A DNA stretch of 64,000 nucleotides from Parabacteroides hominis (GTDB taxonomy: Bacteria > Bacteroidota > Bacteroidia > Bacteroidales > Tannerellaceae). The notes below the pieces were generated by a model, which searched no databases, was not told the DNA's origin, and saw only the letters and a list, made by a program, of their open reading frames with translations. Position numbers and translations under genes: made by a program. The DNA lies in contig NZ_JACOOJ010000024.1 in assembly GCF_014287585.1 (NCBI RefSeq), positions 1-64,000 of the forward strand, given 5' to 3'. This document shows positions 18,796 to 28,878 of the stretch, piece by piece (the stretch's first letter is position 1; each line of letters begins with the position of its first letter).

Positions 18796-20163
18796 ATGAC
18801 AATATCCAAATATATCAAATACGTTCCGGTTGTAACTATGTTGTTGTTTTGCGCCTGCTCATGCAGCAAAAGTGAAGGTAGTGAGGACAGTGGTGTTTCG
18901 GAAGGTAAACTGCCTGAGGGTAAATCCCTTTACCGACCGGAAGAATTTTCAGGTCAAAACTGGTGGAAGGACGATTTCGATTATTCCTATAAGCGAATGG
19001 CCTGTACTGACAATCTGGTGATTTATTGGCAGAAAGGATTCGGAGATGATTTGGCTAATCCGCCGGCATTGGAAGGAAAGTCGATGCAGGTCGATCTCAA
19101 TAACCTGAAGGAAAAGCTGGAAGAGTTTTATACCTATTATCGTGACAAACTTAAGTTTGTGAAGCCTGGTTCCGAAAGCGAGAAATACCGGATGATGGTG
19201 ATGATTATGTATTCACTGGAAGGAACGGCCTATGGCGGGACGTATGACAACAAGATCGGTGCTTTCTGGGCTGCTCCTAACCGTCTACAGGATAAAAAAT
19301 TGAATGCTGTGGCACATGAACTCGGCCACAGTTTCCAGTTGCAGATCATAGCCGACGGACAGGGAGCCGCTTGGGGCGGAAACGGTATTTATGAGATGGC
19401 TTCCCAATGGATGCTCTGGCAGGTAAATCCGGACTGGATGAAAGACGAAAATTATCATTGGATAGCTTTCAAGGATCTGACACATAAGGCATTTCTTCAT
19501 GTTGATAATATATATCATTCGCCTTATGTCCTCGAATATTGGGGTGATAAGCACGGCTTGCCTTTTATAGCGGAAATGTTTCGGCAAGGATTGGAGGGTG
19601 AAGATCCGGTCATGACCTACAAAAGGATGACGGGTATGACACAGGAACAGTTTAACGATGAAATGATGGATGTCTATTTGCATTTGGTTAATCTCGATTA
19701 CGATCGAGTGTATGACGAGACTCGGCAATGGGCGAACTCGTTCGCCTCTTTTAAGACGAATCTGAAAGACGATGGCAATGGCTGGTTACAGGTCGCAAAA
19801 GAAGTTTGTCCAGAAAACTACGGATTCAATGTTCTTCGGTTGGACGTGCCGGAAGCCGGACAAACAGTAACAGTTGATTTTAAGGGTTTGCCGGATGTAA
19901 CCGGCTATGATCTGATCCATGCCGATAAGGCAGGTTGGCGGTATGGTTTTGTTGGCGTTACGGCAGCGGGTAAATCGCTGTTGGGCACTGTCGGGCGTGA
20001 TGCCGAAGGAAAGATATCTTTCACCACTCCTGCAGATGCCAAATTGTCTTATCTCTGGTTGGTAGTGATGGGTGCGCCGGTAGAACACTGGATGAACGGC
20101 TCTACTGACAAAGATGCGCAATGGCCTTATAAGATTAAGATAACGGGAAGCAAGGTTGATTGA
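18796..20163 (+). CDS. DUF6055-type lipoprotein with metallopeptidase HELGH motif
   Basis: A 455-residue lipoprotein (signal MTISKYIKYVPVVTMLLFCAC...). The middle carries HELGH at His174-Glu175-His178 in NAVAHELGHSFQLQ, followed by GNGIYEMASQW, whose Glu could be the third zinc ligand. This resembles gluzincin-type peptidases, and I match it to the DUF6055 family. The C-terminal about 110 residues look like a beta-sandwich. In a SusC/SusD locus it should sit on the cell surface or in the periplasm and trim or bind a protein part of the substrate. Proteolysis is inferred from the motif only. Confidence 0.75.
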   Translation: MTISKYIKYVPVVTMLLFCACSCSKSEGSEDSGVSEGKLPEGKSLYRPEEFSGQNWWKDDFDYSYKRMACTDNLVIYWQKGFGDDLANPPALEGKSMQVDLNNLKEKLEEFYTYYRDKLKFVKPGSESEKYRMMVMIMYSLEGTAYGGTYDNKIGAFWAAPNRLQDKKLNAVAHELGHSFQLQIIADGQGAAWGGNGIYEMASQWMLWQVNPDWMKDENYHWIAFKDLTHKAFLHVDNIYHSPYVLEYWGDKHGLPFIAEMFRQGLEGEDPVMTYKRMTGMTQEQFNDEMMDVYLHLVNLDYDRVYDETRQWANSFASFKTNLKDDGNGWLQVAKEVCPENYGFNVLRLDVPEAGQTVTVDFKGLPDVTGYDLIHADKAGWRYGFVGVTAAGKSLLGTVGRDAEGKISFTTPADAKLSYLWLVVMGAPVEHWMNGSTDKDAQWPYKIKITGSKVD

Positions 20164-20196
20164 AAATTGAAAGTTGAGAACTGAAAAATAAGGATT

Positions 20197-22194
20197 ATGA
20201 TAAGGGAAGTTTGGATTGGGTTGTTTTTGATGGTTGCGAGTTGCGCGTTCGCGACAGGAGAGAAAGTGTTTAGGTTGGGATCGCCGGACGGAAAGCTGGA
20301 GGTGGCGGTTTCTGTCGGTCGACAGGTTACCTATACATTGACACGTGATGGGCGAGTATTGCTGGACAAAAGCGCCGTTGGCCTGGTGCTTGGAGGAACG
20401 GAAAATAAAATATTCGGACATGATTCGCGCTTTATCCGAAAGAAAATGCGGTCGGGTACGGAAAAAATTATATCACCATTTTATCGCTGTCCTTCGTTTA
20501 CAGTGGAGTATAACGAGATGAGCTTATCTTTCAAGGAATCTTTCACTCTTGTTTTTCGTTCATATAACGAAGGGGTCGCTTACAGGTTCGTGACCGCTGT
20601 TCGCGATTCTTTGACGATCCAGAATGAGGTGGCGGAGTTCAATTTCGACCGGGATTATAAAACCTGTTTGGCGTGGTCGACTGCCGCAGAGGGCAAAGAT
20701 CCGTATGCGATGGCTTTCCAGAATGTATATGAGAAACAGACGTTGACCGGACTGGATACAGGAAAGGTTGCCTTTCTTCCGTTTGTGGTGGATTATGGCG
20801 ATGGGGTGAAACTGACGGTGACGGAAGCTGATCTTGAAGGTTATCCGGGTATGCACATAAAAGCCGGTGGGCAAAAAAAACAATTGAAAGGCGTCTTTGC
20901 CGGCTATCCTGCGCAAATGGCTTATCACCCGTGGCGGCACATGACCTATGTGGCTGAACGTAGTAATTATATCGCACGGACGGAAGGAACGAAAAGTTTC
21001 CCGTGGCGTGTGTTGGCTGTTTCAAGTAAAGATACGGAGATGCCGGTGAATAATTTAGTCTATGCTTTGGCATCCTCGAACCGTATTGGTGACTATTCCT
21101 GGGTAAAAACAGGGAAGGTAGCCTGGGATTGGTGGAATGATTGGGGAATTTCCGGTGTCGATTTCAAAGCTGGAATTAATACTCAAACGTATAAGTATTA
21201 TATTGATTTCGCATCTGAAAACGGAATACCTTTTATCGTGTTGGATGAAGGTTGGTATGATCCTTATAAAGGAGATATGATGACGGTTGTACCGGACGTG
21301 GATTTGCCCGAACTGGTCCGTTATGGAAAGGAAAAACAGGTGGATCTGATTCTCTGGACGGTGTTCAATGTGCTCGACGAACAGTTGGAGGCAGCTTGCA
21401 GGAAATATGCAGAGATGGGCATCAGCGGCTTCAAAGTCGATTTTCTGGACCGGGACGACCAGACTGCCGTCGAGATGGTTTACCGGATTGCTGAGGCTTG
21501 CGCGCGGCATAAACTGTCGCTCGACCTGCATGGTATTTATAAACCTACGGGGTTGAATCGAACTTATCCGAACGTGATCAATTTCGAAAGCGTTTTTGGA
21601 ATGGAAGAGATGAAATGGAGCACGGTGGAGAAGGATATGATGCAGTATGATGTCGAGATGCCTTATATCCGTATGATGGCAGGGCCGGTAGATTACACGC
21701 CTGGAGCGATGCGCAACGCTTCGAAGAAAGATTTCAAAGATATTTATTATAATCCGATGAGCCAAGGGACTCGTTGCCATCAACTGGTAGCCTATGTGGT
21801 GCATGACTCACCACTGACAATGCTGGCCGATAACCCGACAGTCTATCGGAAAGAACAGGAATGCACGGACTTTATCGTGAAAATACCGAACACAGGATTT
21901 GATGAAACACGTATCCTTCAAGGAGAAATGGGTACATATATCGTGACGGCCCGTCGTCTGGGTGATGATTGGTTCTTGGGTGGAATGACTAATTGGGATG
22001 CGCGTGATGTTTGTCTGGATTTCTCTTACTTGGGTGAAGGTAATTATAAAGCGGTTCTTTTCAAAGATGGCGTGAATGCAGAGAAACAGGCCACGGACTA
22101 TAAAAAAGAAGAACTGACGGTGACTGGGCAGAGTCGGCTGAAGATCCGGATGGCTCCAGGAGGTGGTTTCGTTATTTCCATCACTAAAAAGTAA
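20197..22194 (+). CDS. Glycoside hydrolase family 97, retaining alpha-galactosidase type
   Basis: A 665-residue GH97 enzyme with an N-terminal beta-sandwich, a TIM barrel (residues about 295-560) and a C-terminal beta domain, with a cleavable signal peptide (to SCAFA). GH97 has inverting alpha-glucosidases (SusB type) and retaining alpha-galactosidases. Here Asp415 in GFKVDFLDRDD stands at the nucleophile place of the retaining group, and Glu470 in GMEEMKW at the acid/base place, so alpha-galactosidase or the related beta-L-arabinopyranosidase activity is favoured over alpha-glucosidase. It is 33 bases after the DUF6055 gene and 4 bases before the M61 peptidase gene. Confidence 0.88.
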   Translation: MIREVWIGLFLMVASCAFATGEKVFRLGSPDGKLEVAVSVGRQVTYTLTRDGRVLLDKSAVGLVLGGTENKIFGHDSRFIRKKMRSGTEKIISPFYRCPSFTVEYNEMSLSFKESFTLVFRSYNEGVAYRFVTAVRDSLTIQNEVAEFNFDRDYKTCLAWSTAAEGKDPYAMAFQNVYEKQTLTGLDTGKVAFLPFVVDYGDGVKLTVTEADLEGYPGMHIKAGGQKKQLKGVFAGYPAQMAYHPWRHMTYVAERSNYIARTEGTKSFPWRVLAVSSKDTEMPVNNLVYALASSNRIGDYSWVKTGKVAWDWWNDWGISGVDFKAGINTQTYKYYIDFASENGIPFIVLDEGWYDPYKGDMMTVVPDVDLPELVRYGKEKQVDLILWTVFNVLDEQLEAACRKYAEMGISGFKVDFLDRDDQTAVEMVYRIAEACARHKLSLDLHGIYKPTGLNRTYPNVINFESVFGMEEMKWSTVEKDMMQYDVEMPYIRMMAGPVDYTPGAMRNASKKDFKDIYYNPMSQGTRCHQLVAYVVHDSPLTMLADNPTVYRKEQECTDFIVKIPNTGFDETRILQGEMGTYIVTARRLGDDWFLGGMTNWDARDVCLDFSYLGEGNYKAVLFKDGVNAEKQATDYKKEELTVTGQSRLKIRMAPGGGFVISITKK

Positions 22195-22198
22195 AAGT

Positions 22199-23692
22199 AT
22201 GGTACAACGGATTTGTCTTTTCCTTGTCTTTGGGCTATTTAGTCATGGACTGTTTGCTACGGATTTGTTTTACCGAGTCTCCTTTGAACCGGTAGAACAT
22301 TATATTCAAGTCGAACTCTCGGCTTCAGAATTGCAGGGTGACTGCACATTATTGAAAATGCCGGTCTGGGCTCCCGGTTATTACTTGATTGTCGATTATC
22401 CTAAGAATTTGGTTGGCTTTGCCGCAACTGATCTGCAAGGAAGGTCTTTGTCCTGGGAGAAGCAGGGCAAGAGTGGTTGGTTGGTGAAGCATAGTGATAC
22501 AAAAGAGTTCCGTGTTTCCTACCGGATCTATGCGAATGCACAAAGTGTGGCAGAGTCGATGGTAACCGTCGATAAGGCTTTTGTTGTTCCAAATGGCGTC
22601 TTTATGTATGTGGAGGGAGAGAAACAGCAACCGGTGACGGTTGCATTCAGGCCTGATGCTTCTTGGAAGAAGGTGTCGACGGGGCTTGAACCTGTGGCTG
22701 GAGAGCTTTTTATGTTTAGGGCTTCCGATATAGATAATCTTTATGATTGTCCTGTGTACATCGGAAATCATAGGACGATTGATTTCGAGTTGGATGGACG
22801 GTCTTACCAGTTGGCGTTGGAGACACCCGAAGGATTGGAAAAGACGACTTTCGTGGAAGATCTGAAGAAGGTGATCACGACATCAACGGCTATCTTCGGC
22901 GATGTTCCCTACCAGCATTACTGCTTTATTCTGATGGGAGCGGGTGGAGGAGGATTGGAACATCTCAACTCACAGGCCTGTTTTACGAGCGGGTCGTTTA
23001 TTTTTAAGGATCGGGTCACTTATATCAATTTTCTGTCTTTCATCACACATGAGTTTTTCCATCTGTATAATGTGAAGAGCATCCGTCCTGTTGAGTTCGG
23101 ACCTTTCGATTATGAACGAGAGGTGTTTACGCCATCGCTTTGGATATCAGAAGGCTTTACGGTTTATTATGAAACCGTGCTACTTCGCCGGGCGAAAATT
23201 ATTGATAGCGAGGTGGTACTGGATTATCTGAGTAATTATATTCGAACAGTCGAGAGCGCTGAAGGCCGAAAGTATATGAGTTTACGGCAGAGTAGTTACG
23301 ATATCTGGCTGAACTTCTTCAACCGGAATGCCAACGGAAAGGAAACGCGGATATCTTATTACGACAAGGGTCCGATTCTTGGCCTTCTGATGGATATTGA
23401 AATACGCAGGTTGACAAACAACCGGAAAAGTTTGGACGATGTGATGTATATGCTTTATCATTCCTGTTTTCGGGAAAAAGGATGTGGATTCACTGAAGCG
23501 GAATTTTGGAAAGTATGTGAAACGATTGCCGGCTCTCCATTGGAAGAGATAAGAAAGTATGTCGATACGACTTGCGAAATAGACTATCTTAAATACTTAG
23601 GATATGCCGGACTGGTACTTGGATCGGACTGGCAACTTCAGAAAAAAGAGTGTACAGGCATTCAAAAGGTAATACAAGATTCTATTTTATGA
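22199..23692 (+). CDS. M61 family (glycyl aminopeptidase-like) metallopeptidase, short form
   Basis: About 497 residues with a signal peptide (MVQRICLFLVFGLFSHGLFA). The N-terminal beta domain is followed by a zinc site HEFFH (His284-Glu285-His288) in THEFFHLYNVKSIRP, GGGGLEHLNS before it, and WISEGFTVYYE with the third ligand Glu. Full M61 proteins carry a C-terminal PDZ domain; this one ends where the PDZ should begin (YLGYAGLVLGSDWQLQKKE...), so it is a short form or has lost the domain. ATG 22199 is chosen, 4 bases after the GH97 stop; the longer frame from 22163 lies inside GH97. It is expected to act on peptides in the periplasm. Confidence 0.85.
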   Translation: MVQRICLFLVFGLFSHGLFATDLFYRVSFEPVEHYIQVELSASELQGDCTLLKMPVWAPGYYLIVDYPKNLVGFAATDLQGRSLSWEKQGKSGWLVKHSDTKEFRVSYRIYANAQSVAESMVTVDKAFVVPNGVFMYVEGEKQQPVTVAFRPDASWKKVSTGLEPVAGELFMFRASDIDNLYDCPVYIGNHRTIDFELDGRSYQLALETPEGLEKTTFVEDLKKVITTSTAIFGDVPYQHYCFILMGAGGGGLEHLNSQACFTSGSFIFKDRVTYINFLSFITHEFFHLYNVKSIRPVEFGPFDYEREVFTPSLWISEGFTVYYETVLLRRAKIIDSEVVLDYLSNYIRTVESAEGRKYMSLRQSSYDIWLNFFNRNANGKETRISYYDKGPILGLLMDIEIRRLTNNRKSLDDVMYMLYHSCFREKGCGFTEAEFWKVCETIAGSPLEEIRKYVDTTCEIDYLKYLGYAGLVLGSDWQLQKKECTGIQKVIQDSIL

Positions 23693-23836
23693 TAAAGAGC
23701 TGCGTTTTTTTATTGATTTATCATTTTATTGTATGATAGTTATATTGTTTTACACTTATTTTTGGTTCTTTTGTAATCAGTATACAATTGCGGAAATGAA
23801 ACTTAATTATTAATAGTCATAAAAACATTTACTATC

Positions 23837-26296
23837 ATGTTAAAACAAATAGTATTGCTATCGGTTATCGGACTTGGATTCGTCGCTTGTAGCGATCACG
23901 GAGATCAGGGATATGTCTCAACGGAACCGATCGTGGAGGTCCCTTTTACAGGAGTGCATCTGACTGATTATTTCTGGGCTCCTCGTATTGAAGTGAACCG
24001 GACGGTTTCTATTCCTTCCGCTTTCAGGCAGTGTGAAATAAACGGTCGTTTTGACAATTTTGCTCTGGCGGGAGGATTGATAAAAGGTGAACATAAAGGG
24101 GATTTCCCATTTGACGATACCGATCCGTATAAGATTATCGAAGGAGCATCCTATTCACTTGCCGTTGAATATGATCCGAAGTTGGATGCTTATCTGGATA
24201 GTGTCATTACGCTGATTGGGGCGGCGCAGGAACCAGATGGTTATCTGACTACTTGTGTGACGAATAAATGTGAACGATTGAACCGCTGGTGGGGAACTCA
24301 TCGTTGGGAGAAACTGAATAGCCATGAGCTTTATAACAGTGGCCATTTATATGAAGCGGCTGTCGCTCACTATCAGGCAACGGGGAAACGGAGCCTGCTC
24401 GATGTCGCAATCAAAAATGCCAATCTGGTTTGCAAAGATTTTGGTCCGGGTGAAGGACAGAAACATGTTCCTTCCGGTCATCCGATCATCGAAATGGGGT
24501 TGGCTAAGATGTACAAGGTTACTGGCGACAGAAAATACTTGGATATGGCCAAATATTTTGTGGAGGAAACTGGACGTGGAACGGACGGGCATAGACTGAG
24601 TGCTTATAGCCAGGATCATAAGCCGATTCTGGATCAGGAAGAAATTGTTGGACATGCCGTCCGGGCGGGATATTTGTATTCTGGTGTGGCGGATGTCGCT
24701 GCTTTGACGAAAGATTCGGCTTACTTCAATGCAATTTGTCGGATATGGGATAATATGGCGACAAAAAAGCTGTATATCACGGGAGGAATCGGGTCGCGTG
24801 CCCAAGGAGAAGGCTTCGGGCCGGAATATGAGTTGCATAACCATAGTGCATACTGCGAGACTTGCGCATCTATTGCCAATGTGTATTGGAACCAGCGTAT
24901 GTTCCTTGCGACCGGGGATGCCAAATATATAGATGTATTGGAACGTGCCTTATATAATGGCGTCATTTCAGGAGTTTCGTTGAGTGGTGACAAGTTTTTC
25001 TATGATAATCCGCTTGAATCGATGGGGCAACACGAGCGGGCTCCTTGGTTTGGTTGTGCCTGTTGTCCGGGCAATGTCACTCGTTTTATAGCATCCATCC
25101 CTAAATATATGTATGCAACACAGGGAAATAATATTTATGTCAATTTGTATGCAGGCAGTAGTAGCAAGGTCGTTGTGGCCAATGATACGGTAGCTTTGGT
25201 CCAGAAAACTGAATATCCTTGGGACGGTATTGTCAAACTGACAGTTTCACCTCAGAAACCTACCTCTTTTAATTTGAGACTTCGTATTCCTGCTTGGACG
25301 GGTGATGAACCTATTCCTGGCAGCGACCTGTATACATATACTAAAAGAAACCGGCAACCCTATGCAGTTTTTATTAACGGAAAACCTTTGAAAGATAAGA
25401 CTTATCGAGGATATGTTGTTATTGATCGCGAATGGCAGGCAGGAGATGTCGTCGAACTCCGTATACCGATGGAGGTACGCCGGATCAAGGCACACGATAA
25501 AGTGCATGCTGACGAAGGATTGCTGACTGTCGAACGTGGGCCGGTGATATATTGCCTGGAAGGCATTGATATGCCAGACCGACATGTGTTCAACAAATAT
25601 CTACCGGAAGATGCTGCTTTTACTTGCCAATACGAGAAAGATAAATTGAATGGAATTATGGAATTGTCGACAGTTGTCAAGGAATTGGATCGTGACAAGG
25701 AAAGCGGTATCGTTTCTGAAAAAGAATACCCTGTCAAGTTGATTCCTTATTCTACTTGGAATAATCGTGGCAATGCTGAGATGGCTGTTTGGATTCCGGC
25801 TTCGGCTGCTTATGCCAAACCGACTCCCGAACCGAGCATTGCTTCCCGTGCACAATCCTTTACGCTCGTGAGTGCTCCGATCCAGAAAGACGGCATTGCG
25901 CATGAACGCCGTGAATGGTGCTACGGTGTGAACGACCAGTGGGATCCGAAAAGCTCGGATGATATGTCGAAGCCTTATTGGTATTTTTGGTTGAAAGAGG
26001 GGACGCAGGAATCGATCGAATATGTGTTCGACAAACCGGAGACTGTACGCAATGTACAAGTCTATTGGCTCGACTTTGATCATTATGACGGTAACTTCCG
26101 TGTTCCGAGCAGTTGGAAAATTCAGTATCGAACCGGCAACGATTGGAAGGATGTGGCAGCTCAAAGCGAGTATGGTTGCAAGAAGGATTGCTATAATTCT
26201 GTAGACTTCATGCCTGTCGAAACTAATGGATTGAAACTGGTGATCCAGTTGCAGAAAGGCGAGTCGGGCGGTGTAATTGAATGGAAAGTGAATTGA
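23837..26296 (+). CDS. GH127 beta-L-arabinofuranosidase (DUF1680), copy 1
   Basis: An 819-residue lipoprotein (lipobox VACSD). The (alpha/alpha)6 barrel holds the GH127 zinc-cysteine active site: Glu325 (QGEGFG) matches the acid/base of the Bifidobacterium enzyme HypBA1, and Glu341, Cys343 (YCETC), Cys409 and Cys410 (FGCACCPGN) match the zinc ligands and nucleophile. These enzymes remove beta-L-arabinofuranose, classically from hydroxyproline-linked arabinooligosaccharides. The C-terminal part after about residue 690 looks like an extra discoidin-like beta domain (VRNVQVYWLDFDHYDGNFRVPSSWKIQYR). It is a paralogue of the next gene, with a 144-base gap after M61. Confidence 0.92.
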   Translation: MLKQIVLLSVIGLGFVACSDHGDQGYVSTEPIVEVPFTGVHLTDYFWAPRIEVNRTVSIPSAFRQCEINGRFDNFALAGGLIKGEHKGDFPFDDTDPYKIIEGASYSLAVEYDPKLDAYLDSVITLIGAAQEPDGYLTTCVTNKCERLNRWWGTHRWEKLNSHELYNSGHLYEAAVAHYQATGKRSLLDVAIKNANLVCKDFGPGEGQKHVPSGHPIIEMGLAKMYKVTGDRKYLDMAKYFVEETGRGTDGHRLSAYSQDHKPILDQEEIVGHAVRAGYLYSGVADVAALTKDSAYFNAICRIWDNMATKKLYITGGIGSRAQGEGFGPEYELHNHSAYCETCASIANVYWNQRMFLATGDAKYIDVLERALYNGVISGVSLSGDKFFYDNPLESMGQHERAPWFGCACCPGNVTRFIASIPKYMYATQGNNIYVNLYAGSSSKVVVANDTVALVQKTEYPWDGIVKLTVSPQKPTSFNLRLRIPAWTGDEPIPGSDLYTYTKRNRQPYAVFINGKPLKDKTYRGYVVIDREWQAGDVVELRIPMEVRRIKAHDKVHADEGLLTVERGPVIYCLEGIDMPDRHVFNKYLPEDAAFTCQYEKDKLNGIMELSTVVKELDRDKESGIVSEKEYPVKLIPYSTWNNRGNAEMAVWIPASAAYAKPTPEPSIASRAQSFTLVSAPIQKDGIAHERREWCYGVNDQWDPKSSDDMSKPYWYFWLKEGTQESIEYVFDKPETVRNVQVYWLDFDHYDGNFRVPSSWKIQYRTGNDWKDVAAQSEYGCKKDCYNSVDFMPVETNGLKLVIQLQKGESGGVIEWKVN

Positions 26297-26443
26297 TCCA
26301 TACTTTTGAAAAATAGACTTTTATAGACACATTTTTATTAAGTATTTGAATTGTGAAAAGAGGCTTGGCGTGAGCCATTGCCTCTTTTATAGTTTGAGAC
26401 GGAAAAACTTATGAAATAATCGGAAACATAATCCTAAATAAAT

Positions 26444-28840
26444 ATGAAACGAATAGTATTGATAGCACTTGTCGGTATAAGTTTGGCGGGCAATGCGCAA
26501 ACACATGATGGTGGATATCCGATCACCCCTGTCCCTTTTACTTCCGTTAAGGTAACGGATTGTTTTTGGGGGCAACGGTTGAAGGCAAGTCGTGAAGTTA
26601 CTATCCCGCTCGCATTTAGCAAATGCGAGGAAACGGGGCGTTATGAGAACTTCGTAAAAGCGGCTCATCCAAGTAGCGAATACAAGGTAGAAGGATATTC
26701 GTTCGATGATACGGATGTCTATAAGACGATAGAAGGAGCAAGCTATTCAATGCAGACCTATCCGGATAAGAGGCTGGGGCGTTATGTCGACAGTATTCTG
26801 ACAATCGTGGCTTCAGCACAGGAAGAGGACGGCTATTTGTATACGGCCCGTACCATGAATCCGCAACATCCGCATGAATGGGCGGGAAGCAAGCGTTGGG
26901 AAAAGGTGGAAGACTTGAGCCATGAGTTTTACAACCTCGGACACATGATTGAAGGTGCTGTCGCTCACTACCAGGCGACGGGGAAAAGAACATTTCTGGA
27001 TATTGCGATTCGGTATGCCGACTGTGTGGAAAAGGCGATAGGTGATAAGCAGGGACAGCTTGTCCGCGTGCCTGGACATCAGATTTCCGAGATGGCGCTT
27101 TGTAAGCTTTATCTGGTAACAGGGCAGAAGAAGTATCTTGATCTGGCTAAGTTTTTTCTGGATAAACGAGGTTATACAGAACGCCGGGATGCTTATAGTC
27201 AGGCACATAAACCAGTGCTGGAACAAGATGAAGCTGTCGGACATGCCGTACGGGCAGCTTATATGTATTCTGGAATGGCTGACGTAGCTGCCTTAACGAG
27301 TGACACGGGTTACATCCGTGCCATCGATCGTATCTGGGACAATGTGGTGACGAAGAAATTGTATATTACAGGAGGCATTGGTGCTACTAATAACGGAGAG
27401 GCTTTCGGTGAAAACTATGAATTGCCCAATATGTCGGCTTATTGTGAAACTTGCGCTGCGATTGGAAATGTGTATTGGAATTACCGGCTATTCCTGTTAC
27501 ATGGCGAATCAAAATATTATGATGTGTTGGAACGTACTTTATATAACGGTTTGATTTCGGGGGTGTCGCTGGATGGCGGTGGCTTCTTTTATCCCAATCC
27601 GCTGGAGTCTATTGGACAGCATCAACGCCGGCCGTGGTTCGGATGTGCTTGTTGCCCGTCCAATATCTGCCGTTTTATACCTTCGTTGCCAGGTTATGTA
27701 TATGCTGTGCACGATAAAGATGTGTATGTCAATCTCTTTATGAGTAATACATCCGAATTGAATGTGAACGGTAAACATTTGAAACTGGTTCAAACGACTG
27801 AATATCCCTGGAACGGCGATATTCGACTGGATGTAATGCCCAAAGATAAACAAGATTTTATTTTGAAGATACGTGTTCCGGGGTGGGTGAAGGGTGAAGT
27901 TGTACCCAGTAATTTGTATACATTCTCCGACCGTAAACAATTGAGCTATTCTGTAAAAGTGAATGGTGAACCTGTGGAGAGTGATTTGGACAAAGGCTAT
28001 TTTTCTATTTCCCGTTCGTGGAAAAAAGGGGATGTCGTGGAGGTGCATTTCGATATGGAACCGCGTACGGTTAAAGCAAATACAAAGGTTGAGGCTGATC
28101 GGGGACGTGTCGCAGTGGAGCGGGGACCGGTGGTTTATTGTGCAGAGTGGCCGGATAATGATTTCAGTGTTTTGAGTGTGTTGATGAACCAGAAACCAGA
28201 ATTCACGGTTGAACGCAAATCTGATCTTTTATGTGGTATCGATGAAATCAAGACGGTGGCGCAGGCTTTGAGCTATGATGAAAAGGGATGTTTGGCTGTT
28301 AGAAATGTGATGCTGACTCTGATTCCTTATTATGCTTGGGCACATCGTGGCGCAGGCGAAATGGCGGTTTGGTTGCCTCAGGAGATGAACGCTACCCGTC
28401 CGACTTTGCCTCCGACGATTGCATCTTCTTCCAAGATTATTGCATCCCATTCGTCCAAATCGATTTCAGCTATCAACGACCGCTTGGTTCCGAAAGATGA
28501 AAATGACCGGACAATTCCCTATTTCCACTGGTGGCCGGAAGAAGGCACGACGGAGTGGATCGTTTATGAGTTCGAAAAGCCTCAAACAGTTTCGACTGGT
28601 ACGGTTTATTGGTATGACGATTCACCTTGGGGCGGTTGCCGTGTTCCGGCAAGTTGGAAGTTGTATTATCGGGATTTGGAGGGAAACTGGAAATCTGTCA
28701 CGAACAGTACGGCTTACGGAGTGGAAAAAGGGAATGGCAATACCGTCACTTTTGCACCTGTCACGACAAATGCTTTAAAATTGGAAGTCGTGCAACCGGA
28801 AAAGAGTTCATCCGGCCTATTTGAGTGGTCTGTCGAATGA
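26444..28840 (+). CDS. GH127 beta-L-arabinofuranosidase (DUF1680), copy 2
   Basis: A 798-residue paralogue of the gene upstream, with a cleavable signal (MKRIVLIALVGISLAGNAQ) rather than a lipobox, so probably periplasmic while copy 1 is membrane-anchored. Active-site residues are complete: Glu319 (NNGEAFG), Glu335, Cys337 (YCETC), Cys403 and Cys404 (FGCACCPSN). The spacing of 16 between acid/base and zinc Glu equals that of copy 1. It ends in the same type of C-terminal beta domain (GTVYWYDDSPWGGCRVPASWKLYYR). Two copies may split the linkages (beta-1,2 chain versus core sugar on hydroxyproline) or the place of action. Confidence 0.92.
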   Translation: MKRIVLIALVGISLAGNAQTHDGGYPITPVPFTSVKVTDCFWGQRLKASREVTIPLAFSKCEETGRYENFVKAAHPSSEYKVEGYSFDDTDVYKTIEGASYSMQTYPDKRLGRYVDSILTIVASAQEEDGYLYTARTMNPQHPHEWAGSKRWEKVEDLSHEFYNLGHMIEGAVAHYQATGKRTFLDIAIRYADCVEKAIGDKQGQLVRVPGHQISEMALCKLYLVTGQKKYLDLAKFFLDKRGYTERRDAYSQAHKPVLEQDEAVGHAVRAAYMYSGMADVAALTSDTGYIRAIDRIWDNVVTKKLYITGGIGATNNGEAFGENYELPNMSAYCETCAAIGNVYWNYRLFLLHGESKYYDVLERTLYNGLISGVSLDGGGFFYPNPLESIGQHQRRPWFGCACCPSNICRFIPSLPGYVYAVHDKDVYVNLFMSNTSELNVNGKHLKLVQTTEYPWNGDIRLDVMPKDKQDFILKIRVPGWVKGEVVPSNLYTFSDRKQLSYSVKVNGEPVESDLDKGYFSISRSWKKGDVVEVHFDMEPRTVKANTKVEADRGRVAVERGPVVYCAEWPDNDFSVLSVLMNQKPEFTVERKSDLLCGIDEIKTVAQALSYDEKGCLAVRNVMLTLIPYYAWAHRGAGEMAVWLPQEMNATRPTLPPTIASSSKIIASHSSKSISAINDRLVPKDENDRTIPYFHWWPEEGTTEWIVYEFEKPQTVSTGTVYWYDDSPWGGCRVPASWKLYYRDLEGNWKSVTNSTAYGVEKGNGNTVTFAPVTTNALKLEVVQPEKSSSGLFEWSVE

Positions 28841-28878
28841 GTTTTCATAAATAGAAATTAATAAATCATAAAGTATAG

